Shown piece after piece: positions 53,922 to 62,048 of a DNA stretch of 64,000 bases (the first letter of the stretch is position 1; each line of letters begins with the position of its first letter). Under the pieces are notes generated by a model. The model searched no databases, was not told where the DNA came from, and worked only from the letters and a program-made list of their open reading frames with translations. Where the stretch lies: the NCBI GenBank assembly GCA_027484145.1, contig JAIXUH010000039.1, positions 62,001 through 126,000 of the forward strand, in the 5' to 3' direction. A program made the translations under genes and the position numbers. This DNA is from Rhodobacter sp. GTDB lineage: Bacteria; Pseudomonadota; Alphaproteobacteria; Rhodobacterales; Rhodobacteraceae.

Positions 53922-55166
53922 ATGGTATCGCCTGGGGCCGAACTCGCCTCGCCTGCACAGATTCAACGTCGGCGGTTGCGGGTGCGTGGAACGTCGATTT
54001 CGCTGCTGGCTCAGGTGCATGATCAGGCCGAGGCCGACCTTGGCTTTGCCGTGGACTACGAGTTGCTGGAGTTTCCGACCTGTCAGCGCGTCGCCGCGAT
54101 GGAGCCGGAAGGCTATGATGTTTATGAACAATGCTTTCATAACCTTGATATCGTCTGGTTCTGGGGTGCCTTGCAGCCCATCGACATCAACCGCATCGAA
54201 GAATGGAACAAGATCAGCGATCTGGCCAAGCAGGGCGGGATCAGCAAATATGCGTGGCGCGGCCATGGTGATGCCCCGGTGCGCAAGCTGTATGTGCAGC
54301 CGGGCGGCTTTCTGGGGCCCAAACCATCGCGCTATATCAGCATGTTGCCGACTGTTCTGAATATGGACAGCTTCGGTTACGACACCCGCATTTTCGGGCG
54401 GGCGGAGCGGGGCCGGTCAAGCTGGTCATGGCTTTTGGACAAGCGCGCAAAGGGGCGGATTGCGCTCGTGGATGAACCCGCCATCGGGTTCTTTGACGCG
54501 GCCTTGGCGGCCGAAGCCTCGGGAGAGTTGGAGTTTGCCGATATCGGCAACATGACGATCGAAGAGATAAATGCGCTGATGGCCCTGTTGGAAGATCGTC
54601 GTCGCCAAGGGTATTTCTGCGGTGCGTGGCGCGATGGGGATCAGGCCGCGCAACTTGTGCGGGACCGCAACGTGGCCGCGCAAAGCATGTGGTCGCCGGT
54701 CTATGGCAAACTGGGGCCCGAGTTGCAGAATTTTGCCGAAGCCGAACCCGCCGAGGGCTACAGGGCGTGGCATGGCGGGGCGAGTTTGTCGCGCTACCTG
54801 GCCGGGGCCGAACTGGACATGGCCTATGAGTATCTTAACTGGTGGCTCAGCGGGTTTGCCGGTGCGGTCATGGCGCGGCAGGGCTATTACATCTCCAATC
54901 CTGACCGCAGCCGCGCCTATCTGACCCCGGCCGAATGGGCCTATTGGTATGATGGCGCCCCCGCTGCCACGGATCTGCCCGGACCCGCCGGGGAAATGGT
55001 AGTGCGCGCCGGCAGCCGCCGGCCGGGCGGCACTTATGAAGAACGCGCGAGCCGTATCGCCATCTGGAACACCGTGATGGATGAATACAATTATGCGGCG
55101 CGGGCCTGGGACAGGTTCATTGCCCGCGTTCATGACAGCGCGTCAGGCGACGGAGGTACCGTATGA
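53922..55166 (+). CDS. Solute-binding-protein homologue without export signal (putative intracellular sensor)
   Basis: A 414-residue protein related to polyamine-type (PotD-like) binding proteins. Its C-terminal part (WWLSGFAGAVMARQGYYIS, then PAEWAYWYDGAPA, residues 307-355) parallels the exported binding protein at 60753 (YWLSGGPAVAVSEQGYYS, PEKYAFWYEGAPW), as does PTVLNMDSFGYD (143-154) with PTVYNFDSIGYR. Unlike that protein it has no Tat or Sec signal: the N-terminus is MVSPGAELASPAQIQRRRLR. AAGGA lies 7 bases before the ATG. Its stop overlaps the GntR start by 4 bases. It may bind imported ligand in the cytoplasm and modulate the regulator; this is inference. Confidence 0.8.
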   Translation: MVSPGAELASPAQIQRRRLRVRGTSISLLAQVHDQAEADLGFAVDYELLEFPTCQRVAAMEPEGYDVYEQCFHNLDIVWFWGALQPIDINRIEEWNKISDLAKQGGISKYAWRGHGDAPVRKLYVQPGGFLGPKPSRYISMLPTVLNMDSFGYDTRIFGRAERGRSSWSWLLDKRAKGRIALVDEPAIGFFDAALAAEASGELEFADIGNMTIEEINALMALLEDRRRQGYFCGAWRDGDQAAQLVRDRNVAAQSMWSPVYGKLGPELQNFAEAEPAEGYRAWHGGASLSRYLAGAELDMAYEYLNWWLSGFAGAVMARQGYYISNPDRSRAYLTPAEWAYWYDGAPAATDLPGPAGEMVVRAGSRRPGGTYEERASRIAIWNTVMDEYNYAARAWDRFIARVHDSASGDGGTV

Positions 55167-56146
55167 TCCGGTCCGTCAATCCGTTCGCCCAAGAACCGCG
55201 CTATGAACTGGTGACGCGCGTCCTGCGCACGAACATCCAGCGCGGCACCCTGCCAGAAGGGTTGGTGCTGCTGGAAGGGCCGATTGCGGCGGTGATGCAG
55301 ACCAGCCGTGGCCCGGTGCAGGCGGCCTTGCGGCAGCTTTTGTCCGAAGGGGTTGTGCGCCGTTTTGATGGCCGCGGCTATCTGGTGGGGGCCGAGGGCA
55401 AGGACATTGCCCCCATCCGCCGCGATCTTGGTGAGTTCAACCTTGAGATTCCGGATGATGTGGATGATGCGCTGCAAACGCGTGGCACATGGCGGCATGT
55501 CTATGACGAGGTCGAGGAGCAGGTTGCTTCGTGCCAGATCTTTGGCGAATTCCGGATCGTTGAAACCGAGTTGTCCGATTATCTGGGGGTCAGCCGGACG
55601 GTGGCCCGCGACGTTCTGGCCCGGTTGCAAGAGCGCGGCCTGATCCGAAAAAGTGCAAGCTCGCATTGGATTGCGGGGCCCTTGACGGCGCGCACCGTGC
55701 GCGAAAAGTTCGAGCTTCGCAGCATCATCGAACCGGCTGCGTTACGTCTGGCGGCGCCACATATTCGCTACGCCGATGTCGAGGATCTTTTGGACCGGAT
55801 CGATTCGGGTGCTAAGCTAAGTTCAGAGTTGCTGAGCGATGCGCTCTTGGAACTTTGCATCGCGCAGGCACCGAACACTTCGCTGGTGGACATGGTTCGC
55901 AGCAACAGGCTGCTGCTGACCTCTGTCAACCGGGCACTGACTCTGCTTGGCCTTCCGAACGACGAAGCAACAATTGACCAGTACCGCACGCTTTTCGACC
56001 TTGTCGCCCGCCATCCTATTGACTCTGCATCAGAATATCTGCGCGACCATTTGCAGATCATGGCAAGGCGCAGTCTGGCAAGAATGAAGATCGTGGCCGT
56101 TATCCGCGAGACGGGCGAATTCGCTCCCTATCTTTTGCCGCAGTAA
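55163..56146 (+). CDS. GntR-family regulator with two winged-helix domains and an FCD-like domain
   Basis: A 327-residue regulator. A first winged helix spans about residues 14-77 (RGPVQAALRQLLSEGVVRRF, GRGYLVG) and a second about 110-172 (SDYLGVSRTVARDVLARLQE, RGLIRKSASSHWIAG). A helical FCD-type effector domain follows (ELRSIIEPAALRLAAPHIRY). Most FadR/FCD proteins have only one winged helix. The start overlaps the binding-protein homologue by ATGA, so the two are made together. A 28-bp palindrome with a GTATAC core begins at its stop codon, ahead of the importer operon it probably controls. Confidence 0.87.
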   Translation: MIRSVNPFAQEPRYELVTRVLRTNIQRGTLPEGLVLLEGPIAAVMQTSRGPVQAALRQLLSEGVVRRFDGRGYLVGAEGKDIAPIRRDLGEFNLEIPDDVDDALQTRGTWRHVYDEVEEQVASCQIFGEFRIVETELSDYLGVSRTVARDVLARLQERGLIRKSASSHWIAGPLTARTVREKFELRSIIEPAALRLAAPHIRYADVEDLLDRIDSGAKLSSELLSDALLELCIAQAPNTSLVDMVRSNRLLLTSVNRALTLLGLPNDEATIDQYRTLFDLVARHPIDSASEYLRDHLQIMARRSLARMKIVAVIRETGEFAPYLLPQ

Positions 56147-56173
56147 AACGGCTTACGTATACATAAACCGTTT
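56146..56173. promoter_or_regulatory. 28-bp near-perfect palindrome with GTATAC core, probable GntR operator
   Basis: The two halves AAACGGCTTACGTA and TACATAAACCGTTT are inverted copies with two mismatches, centred on GTATAC. FadR/FCD-type GntR regulators often bind TGTATACA-like palindromes. It begins at the last base of the gntR stop and precedes the importer operon. AT-rich arms make it a poor terminator, so an operator is preferred. Confidence 0.65.
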
Positions 56174-56200
56174 GTAGTTGCGCCTGCAGCCTGCATTTGG

Positions 56201-56222
56201 CTGTATAAATGGGCGTGTACAG
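56201..56222. promoter_or_regulatory. CTGTA/TACAG inverted repeat upstream of the importer operon
   Basis: CTGTA (56201-56205) and TACAG (56218-56222) are inverted halves 12 bases apart. The longer context (CTGTATAA, GTGTACAG) resembles pieces of the GTATAC operator. It could be a secondary GntR contact. Confidence 0.35.
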
Positions 56223-56269
56223 CAACGTAATGCATAGATAAGCGGCTAGCGAAGAAATTTAATGTCCTG

Positions 56270-56300
56270 TTGACAGAGATACAAAATCGCTATGTTATAC
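56270..56300 (+). promoter_or_regulatory. Putative sigma70-type promoter for the polyamine-type importer operon
   Basis: TTGACA (56270-56275) with TATGTTATAC (56291-56300) offers a -35/-10 pair at 15-19 bases depending on the hexamer chosen. It leaves an untranslated leader of about 120 bases to the GTG at 56426. Palindromic candidate operators lie 50-125 bases upstream. Confidence 0.4.
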
Positions 56301-56425
56301 GAACAACAGTTTTTCGGGTCCCAGTGGCGCGATATGTCGTGTGCCGTGTTGGATGCGAAGGCTGTCGATGGACCGGAGGGTGGCCTGCGCAATGCGCTGT
56401 CGCCCTGATCTCGAATGAGGTGGTG

Positions 56426-57499
56426 GTGGAAACGGCAGTTTTTCGGCTGGACGGTGTGACCAAGCGCTATGGCGACCTGCTGGCGCTGGATCAGGTAACG
56501 CTGGACGTGGGCGTAAATGAATACGTCTCATTCCTTGGGCCGTCCGGTTCTGGAAAGACCACGCTTTTGCGCGTCATCGCCGGGTTCGAAGCCCCCGATA
56601 CGGGGCGCGTCTTCTTTGAGGGCCGCGATATCACCCATCTGCCCGCGCATGAGCGTGGGATCGGCTTTGTTTTCCAGAACTTTGCGTTGTTTCCGCACCT
56701 GACCGTCCGGCAGAATGTCGGTTTTGGTCTGGCGTTCGGGAAAAACCCGCTTCCAGCCGCCGAGGTGGACCGCCGCAGTGCCGAGATGATCGCCATGGTG
56801 GGGTTGGCGGGGATGGAGGATCGTGGTGTCGATCAGATTTCAGGCGGGCAGCGGCAGCGCGTCGCCTTGGCTCGGACGCTGGCGATGCAGCCGAAACTGG
56901 TTCTGCTGGACGAACCCCTCGGGGCGCTTGATGCGAACCTGCGTGGGCGGATGCGCAACGAACTGCGCGCCATTCGTGAAAGGCTTGGGGTGACGTTCCT
57001 GCATGTGACGGGCAGCGAGAACGAAGCGCTTGCCATGGGTGACCGGGTGGTGGTGCTGGACCGGGGCCGCATCATTCAGAGTGGCACTTCGGACGAGATT
57101 TATGACACGCCCGCTTCGCCAGATGTGGCGCATTACCTGAACCGCTTTAACCTGTTCGACGGCACCCTGGCCGATGGCCAGTTCCGCGGACAGTTCGGCA
57201 CCGTGGCTGTTCCGGGTGCGCGACGCGCGGCCCGTGATGTCTATGCCGTGGGCTATGACCGGATGCGGGTGCTGCCGCTGTCGTCATCGGCGGATGGACC
57301 CAAGCTGAAGGCGACCTTTGTCGCCTCGGAATATCTTGGGTCATCGATCATGAACTTTTTCGAGGTGGATGGCGGTGGCGTGGTCGAGATGGAGCATCAT
57401 CTGAGCCTTGGCGCGCCCGAAACCTATGCCCCGAAGCAGGATTACCTGCTGACGTGGAACCCCGAGCACGCCATCGTTTTCGGCCGGGAGGCGCGCTGA
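56426..57499 (+). CDS. ABC transporter ATP-binding protein, PotA-like, lacking the H-loop histidine
   Basis: A 357-residue ATPase. Walker A GPSGSGKT (38-45), Q-loop FVFQNFALFP, signature ISGGQRQR (138-145) and Walker B LVLLDEPLGALD are intact. The H-loop, normally VTHDQEEA, reads VTGSENEA: the switch histidine is glycine (G196, GGC at 57011). The other ATPase in this operon keeps it. A TOBE domain follows. GTG 56426 is chosen with TGAGG just upstream; the longer frame to 56270 runs through the presumed promoter. It overlaps the next permease by one base (TGATG). Confidence 0.87.
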   Translation: METAVFRLDGVTKRYGDLLALDQVTLDVGVNEYVSFLGPSGSGKTTLLRVIAGFEAPDTGRVFFEGRDITHLPAHERGIGFVFQNFALFPHLTVRQNVGFGLAFGKNPLPAAEVDRRSAEMIAMVGLAGMEDRGVDQISGGQRQRVALARTLAMQPKLVLLDEPLGALDANLRGRMRNELRAIRERLGVTFLHVTGSENEALAMGDRVVVLDRGRIIQSGTSDEIYDTPASPDVAHYLNRFNLFDGTLADGQFRGQFGTVAVPGARRAARDVYAVGYDRMRVLPLSSSADGPKLKATFVASEYLGSSIMNFFEVDGGGVVEMEHHLSLGAPETYAPKQDYLLTWNPEHAIVFGREAR

Positions 57500-58371
57500 T
57501 GTCTGACGCAACCGCATCTGTTCCGCGCAAGGACAACACCACCCGGTGGCTTCTGCTGCCCGGCATCATCTGGATGGCGCTGTTTCTGGTGACGCCGATC
57601 CTGATGATTGTTTATGTGTCGTTCTGGACGCAGACCACCTTCAACATCTCGTCCGATCCGACACTGGCCAGCTGGAAGCAGTTCTTTTCGTCCGACACCT
57701 ATATCGGGTCGTTGTGGACGACGATCCGCATCTGGCTGATCGTTCTGGCCACGACCTTTATCGTGGGCTATCCGACGGCGCTGTTCGTAGGTCTGCTGGT
57801 CAAGAGCAAGACGCTGTCGACCGTGCTTCTGGTCATCTGCGTGATCCCGTTCTGGACATCGTTCCTGATCCGCGTGCTGGCGTGGCGGCCCATGCTGGGC
57901 AAAGAAGGTGCGATCAACATCATCTTGCTGAAAGTCGGGATCATCCAGCAACCGATCGAGGTTCTGCTATTCACCGAGCTTTCGGTCATCATCGGGATGA
58001 CGCAAATCTATTGCGTGTTCATGGTTGGCCCCATCGCCTTCATGCTGGCGCGGATTGACCGCAACATCATCGAAGCGGCGCGTGATCTGGGCGCAGGCTT
58101 TGGCCGCATCTTCTGGAAGATCATCTTCCCGCTGTCGCTGCCCGGTGTGGTGGTGGGCGCGATCTTTGTCAGCGTGATGGTGCTGGGCGAATTCGCCACC
58201 TCGGGCGCGCTTTCGGGCCGCAAGGTGAACCTTCTGGGCAATATCATCGTCACGCAGGTGGGGTCGCTGAAATGGGCCATGGCTTCGGTCGTGGGGGTGA
58301 TCCTGACGGTGGTGATGGGGATCGTGATTGCAGGGTTCCTGCGAATCGTCGATCTGAAGCGGGAGTTGTAA
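57499..58371 (+). CDS. ABC transporter permease, PotB/PotH-like
   Basis: A 290-residue permease with about six membrane segments; the first is LLLPGIIWMALFLVTPILM. The EAA loop is NIIEAARDLGAGFGRIFWK then IIFPLSLPG. The ATG overlaps the ATPase stop in TGATG; an extension to 57454 is not needed. With the next gene (3-base gap) it builds the channel of a polyamine/opine-type (PotBC-like) importer. Confidence 0.92.
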   Translation: MSDATASVPRKDNTTRWLLLPGIIWMALFLVTPILMIVYVSFWTQTTFNISSDPTLASWKQFFSSDTYIGSLWTTIRIWLIVLATTFIVGYPTALFVGLLVKSKTLSTVLLVICVIPFWTSFLIRVLAWRPMLGKEGAINIILLKVGIIQQPIEVLLFTELSVIIGMTQIYCVFMVGPIAFMLARIDRNIIEAARDLGAGFGRIFWKIIFPLSLPGVVVGAIFVSVMVLGEFATSGALSGRKVNLLGNIIVTQVGSLKWAMASVVGVILTVVMGIVIAGFLRIVDLKREL

Positions 58372-58374
58372 GGG

Positions 58375-59226
58375 ATGGAATCGCGCGTTCTGAAACCCAT
58401 CCTCGGCGTCTATGTCGCCGCTTTTCTGCTGTTCCTCTATGGCCCCTTTGTTGTGCTGACGATCATTTCGTTCCAGCAGGGGCCCGAAGGTGGACCACAG
58501 TTTCCGATCATCGAATGGTCGACCTATTGGTATAAGCACATCTTCGGTTTGACCCCGCCGTCGCGCATCGCGCCATTGCCGGTGGGCGAGGCGCTGTTCC
58601 GGTCGCTGGTACTGGCCTTCATGACCATGGTCACATCCACCGTGCTGGGTGTGATGGCGGCGCAGGCGTTCCGTAAACGGTTCAAGGGTGCCAGTTTCGT
58701 GTTCTATCTGATCGTGCTGGGCATGATGGTGCCGGGTGTTTTGACCGGTCTTGGCACATCGCTTCTGGCCAACAACATCATCGGCATCGAACGGCATTGG
58801 TATACGACCGCCTTTGCAACCCATGTCGCCTATACCTTCCCCTTTGCCTTCCTTGTGATGCTGGCGATCCTGAACCGCTTTGACGCCTCGGTCGAAGAGG
58901 CGGCGTGGTCGCTGGGCGTCAGCCCGTGGATGACGTTCCGCAAGATCACTTTTCCGCTGATCTTTCCGGGCGTGCTGTCGGCGATGCTGTTTGCCTTTAC
59001 GCTGTCCTTGGATGAATTCCCGCGCACGCTGTTTGCATCGGGCCGGGATCAGACGCTGCCGCTGGCGATTTACGGCACCTTCTCGGTCGAGATTCACCCC
59101 AACATCTTTGCCTTCGGTGTGCTGACCACACTGTTCTCATTCGCGCTGTTGTCGGTCTACGGCATCCTGATGGCGCTGTCCGTGCGTCGCGCCAAGAAGA
59201 TGGCGATGCAGGAGGATATTGTATGA
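58375..59226 (+). CDS. ABC transporter permease, PotC/PotI-like
   Basis: A 283-residue permease with about six membrane spans, beginning LGVYVAAFLLFLYGPFVVL. The EAA loop reads SVEEAAWSLGVSPWMTFRK then ITFPLIFPG. It is second partner of the 57499 permease. The stop overlaps the start of the first short-chain dehydrogenase (ATGA), tying transport to enzyme production. Confidence 0.92.
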   Translation: MESRVLKPILGVYVAAFLLFLYGPFVVLTIISFQQGPEGGPQFPIIEWSTYWYKHIFGLTPPSRIAPLPVGEALFRSLVLAFMTMVTSTVLGVMAAQAFRKRFKGASFVFYLIVLGMMVPGVLTGLGTSLLANNIIGIERHWYTTAFATHVAYTFPFAFLVMLAILNRFDASVEEAAWSLGVSPWMTFRKITFPLIFPGVLSAMLFAFTLSLDEFPRTLFASGRDQTLPLAIYGTFSVEIHPNIFAFGVLTTLFSFALLSVYGILMALSVRRAKKMAMQEDIV

Positions 59227-59951
59227 CCGCCAGCGTTGCGATCGTCACAGGTGCGGGGTCAGGCATCGGGCAGGCCATTGCGCTGCGGTTGGCAGAGGAT
59301 GGCTATAAGGTGCTGGTCAACGACTTTCGCGCCGATGCGGCGGCGGCCGTTGCGGCCCAGATCGGGGCAAACGCTGTATCCGTCGGCGGGGATGTTTCGG
59401 TTGAATCCGACGTGGCCGCCATGGTTGCGGCCTGTGAGGCCGCCTTTGGCCCGGTGACGCATATGATCAACAACGCAGGCCATGTGCATCAGGGGCGGTT
59501 CACCGACCTGACCGTGCAGGATTTCGACCGTATGGTCGCAGTGCATCTGCGCGGCACGTTTCTGTGCACGCATGCGGTGATGGCGGGTATGCTGGCGCGG
59601 GGGCATGGCGTGGTCGTGAACGTCGCATCGCAACTGGGGCAAGTGGGTGGCATTGAGCTGGTGCATTATTCCGCCGCCAAGGCCGGGATCATTGGGATGA
59701 CCAAGGCGCTGTCGCGCGAAGTTTCGGCGCAGGGCGTGCGGGTCAATGCCGTGGCCCCCGGCCCGATCAACACCCCCCTCGTGCGCAGCCTGTCCGAGGA
59801 TTGGCAGCGCGCCAAGGCTGCGCAATTGCCGTTGGGTCGGTTTGGCGAGCCCGAGGAAGTGGCCGCCGCCGTCGCCTTTTTGTGCTCACCCGCAGCATCG
59901 TTGTTTGTCGGGCAAACACTTGGTCCTAACTCCGGGGATGTGATGCTATGA
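59223..59951 (+). CDS. Short-chain dehydrogenase/reductase (SDR), copy 1
   Basis: A 242-residue classical SDR. Cofactor motif IVTGAGSGIGQAIALRL, NNAG at MINNAGHVHQG, catalytic Ser in NVASQLGQVG and YxxxK in VHYSAAKAGIIGMTKALS. Substrate type is an alcohol or ketone, not determinable further. It overlaps both neighbours by 4 bases (ATGA at each end), so it is part of the importer operon. Similar in size to the next SDR but only moderately alike. Confidence 0.92.
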   Translation: MTASVAIVTGAGSGIGQAIALRLAEDGYKVLVNDFRADAAAAVAAQIGANAVSVGGDVSVESDVAAMVAACEAAFGPVTHMINNAGHVHQGRFTDLTVQDFDRMVAVHLRGTFLCTHAVMAGMLARGHGVVVNVASQLGQVGGIELVHYSAAKAGIIGMTKALSREVSAQGVRVNAVAPGPINTPLVRSLSEDWQRAKAAQLPLGRFGEPEEVAAAVAFLCSPAASLFVGQTLGPNSGDVML

Positions 59952-60700
59952 CTGAAATCGTTCTGATCACTGGGTCGGGCATTGGCATTGGCCGGGCCAC
60001 CGCCCTCGCCTTTGGCAAAAGCGGCGCGCATGTCGTTGTGACCGATGTTCTGGAGGATGCGGGGCACGCGGTGGTGGCCGAGATTGTGGCAGCCGGGGGC
60101 AGCGCCGAGTTTCACCGGCTGGACGTGCGATCAACCGAAGGTGCCGATGCCGTTGTGGCAGCGGTCGAGGCAAAGCATGGACGGATTGATACGATCATCG
60201 CCAATGCCGGGATCGCGCATCGTGTGCCCTTGCCCGAACTGACCGATGAAAAGTGGGACTACACCTTTGATATCGATCTGAAGGGAATCTACCGCGTTGT
60301 CCGCCCCGCCTTGGCGGGGATGAAGGCGCGCAAATCCGGGTCGGTTGTGGCGCTGTCGTCGATCATGGGCATCGCCTATGGCTGGGACGAACACGTGCAT
60401 TATTCTGCGGCCAAGGCCGGTGTGGTGGGCCTTGTGCGCGGCCTTGCCGTCGAACTGGCACGCGAGGGCATCCGCGTGAACGGCGTGGCACCCGGCTACA
60501 TCCGCACCGCGCAGCTTTTGTCAAAGGAACACTCGTTGGGGCCTGATGCGGACAAGGCTGGCGAGTTCATTCCCATGGGGCGCATCGGCGAGCCTGAAGA
60601 TATCGCCGACGTGATCCTGTTTCTGGCATCCAACGGCGCCCGATACATGACCGGACAGGTCGTGGTCGTGGACGGAGGACTGCTTGTCGGGCGCTACTGA
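59948..60700 (+). CDS. Short-chain dehydrogenase/reductase (SDR), copy 2
   Basis: A 250-residue classical SDR with LITGSGIGIGRATALAFG, the catalytic serine in VALSSIMGIAYGW and VHYSAAKAGVVGLVRGLA. The C-terminus VVVDGGLLVGRY is typical. It is translationally coupled to SDR copy 1 and followed 52 bases later by the binding protein. Two SDRs in one importer operon suggest two sequential oxidations or reductions of the imported compound or a side chain. Confidence 0.92.
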   Translation: MTEIVLITGSGIGIGRATALAFGKSGAHVVVTDVLEDAGHAVVAEIVAAGGSAEFHRLDVRSTEGADAVVAAVEAKHGRIDTIIANAGIAHRVPLPELTDEKWDYTFDIDLKGIYRVVRPALAGMKARKSGSVVALSSIMGIAYGWDEHVHYSAAKAGVVGLVRGLAVELAREGIRVNGVAPGYIRTAQLLSKEHSLGPDADKAGEFIPMGRIGEPEDIADVILFLASNGARYMTGQVVVVDGGLLVGRY

Positions 60701-60752
60701 CCCGGCAGCACAAGAAGACGACCAACGAACGAAAACAACTGGAGGTATAAGA

Positions 60753-61979
60753 ATGAACGATATGTCTCTTTCCAGACGGAAGTTCCTGAAAGGAACGGCC
60801 GGTTCGGTTGCGGTTGCAGCCGCGGGGATGCCATTCCTTGGCGCCCAGCAAGCCTTTGCCGCTGCCCATCTTGAAGGGCAGGAACTGCGGACGGTCGGCC
60901 TTTCCGTGACCGTGCAAGAACGCATCCTGAACGAGTTCAAAGCAGCTTCGGGCGTGAAGGCTGTTTCGGGCAAGGCTGACATCTTCCCGAACACCCAGAC
61001 CGAACTGCTGTCGGGTTCTACCGCCTATGACTGCTGGGAAACCATCGGTGAGCGTCTGCCGTCGATCGTGCAGACCGGCCTTGTTTCGCCGATCCCGACC
61101 GCCAACCTGACCAACTGGACCGGCATTGGGGAAAGCTTCCTCAAGCCGTCCGACAAGTGGGAAGCCCGTGCCCAGATCGTGGGCCAGATCTGGACCGACG
61201 AAACCCAGACCGCGCTGAACATGGTTCCGACCGTGTATAACTTTGATTCGATCGGGTACCGCCCTGATCTGGTGGATGCGGAAGAAGCCTCGAACTGGTC
61301 GGCGCTGTTCGACCCCAAGTTCAAGGGCAAGACCGGCCTGAACGTGGACCCGCTGATTGCTTTCGGTCAGGCCGTCATGGCGATGAACGAACTGGGCCTG
61401 CTGGATGTGAAGAACCCCGGCAACCCGGACGCCGCCGCCATTGAAGAAGCGTCGAAGTTCCTGATCTCGAAGAAGAAGGAAGGCCAGTTCCGCGCCCTCT
61501 GGGGTGATTTTGGTGAACTGGTCAACCTGTTGGCCTCGGGCGAAATGATCATCGCCGACGCATGGCAGCCTGCTGTCATGGCCGTCAAGGCGCAGGGTGT
61601 TCAGTGCTCGTACGCCACAATGAAGAAGGGCTATCGTGGCTGGTCCATCGGGGTTTCGGCTCTGAAATCCTCGCCGAACCTTGATGCGGTCACCGCCTAT
61701 GCCGATTACTGGCTGTCGGGCGGCCCGGCGGTTGCTGTGTCGGAACAGGGCTACTATTCGCCCAACGACAAGGTCAAGGCCGTCATGGCACCCGAAAAGT
61801 ATGCCTTCTGGTATGAAGGTGCACCATGGGTTGGCCCGGAAGATCGCGGCATCAAGGAAGGCGATCTGCGCGACGGCGGCTCCTTGGCCACCCGTGCGGC
61901 CAACGTCGCTTACTGGCACCAGTGGCCAGATGAGTATGACCTGCTGATCACCAAGTGGGACGAGTTCCTCTCGGCCTGA
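60753..61979 (+). CDS. ABC transporter solute-binding protein, polyamine type (PotD-like), Tat signal
   Basis: A 408-residue exported binding protein. The Tat signal is MSLSRRKFLKGTAGSVAVAA, with cleavage near AFAAAHLEG. The mature protein has PTVYNFDSIGYRPD, SNWSALFDPKFKGKTGL and MIIADAWQPAVMAVKA. GGAGG (60741-60745) fixes the start at 60753. It is the periplasmic receptor of the 56426-63152 importer and the exported relative of the cytoplasmic homologue at 53922. A perfect hairpin follows its stop. Confidence 0.93.
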   Translation: MNDMSLSRRKFLKGTAGSVAVAAAGMPFLGAQQAFAAAHLEGQELRTVGLSVTVQERILNEFKAASGVKAVSGKADIFPNTQTELLSGSTAYDCWETIGERLPSIVQTGLVSPIPTANLTNWTGIGESFLKPSDKWEARAQIVGQIWTDETQTALNMVPTVYNFDSIGYRPDLVDAEEASNWSALFDPKFKGKTGLNVDPLIAFGQAVMAMNELGLLDVKNPGNPDAAAIEEASKFLISKKKEGQFRALWGDFGELVNLLASGEMIIADAWQPAVMAVKAQGVQCSYATMKKGYRGWSIGVSALKSSPNLDAVTAYADYWLSGGPAVAVSEQGYYSPNDKVKAVMAPEKYAFWYEGAPWVGPEDRGIKEGDLRDGGSLATRAANVAYWHQWPDEYDLLITKWDEFLSA

Positions 61980-61992
61980 TCCCATACCCTCT

Positions 61993-62019
61993 GCAGTCGG
62001 GGCCCCGTGCCCCGACTGC
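61993..62019 (+). terminator. Hairpin after the binding-protein gene (likely mRNA-stabilising or partial terminator)
   Basis: A perfect 11-bp stem (GCAGTCGGGGC with GCCCCGACTGC) and a 5-base loop starts 13 bases after the binding-protein stop. No T-tract follows, and the second ATPase gene continues 30 bases later. Such hairpins commonly raise the level of the binding protein relative to downstream genes. Confidence 0.7.
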
Positions 62020-62048
62020 GTCCTGCCCGTGAACCAAGGATCTTTCCT

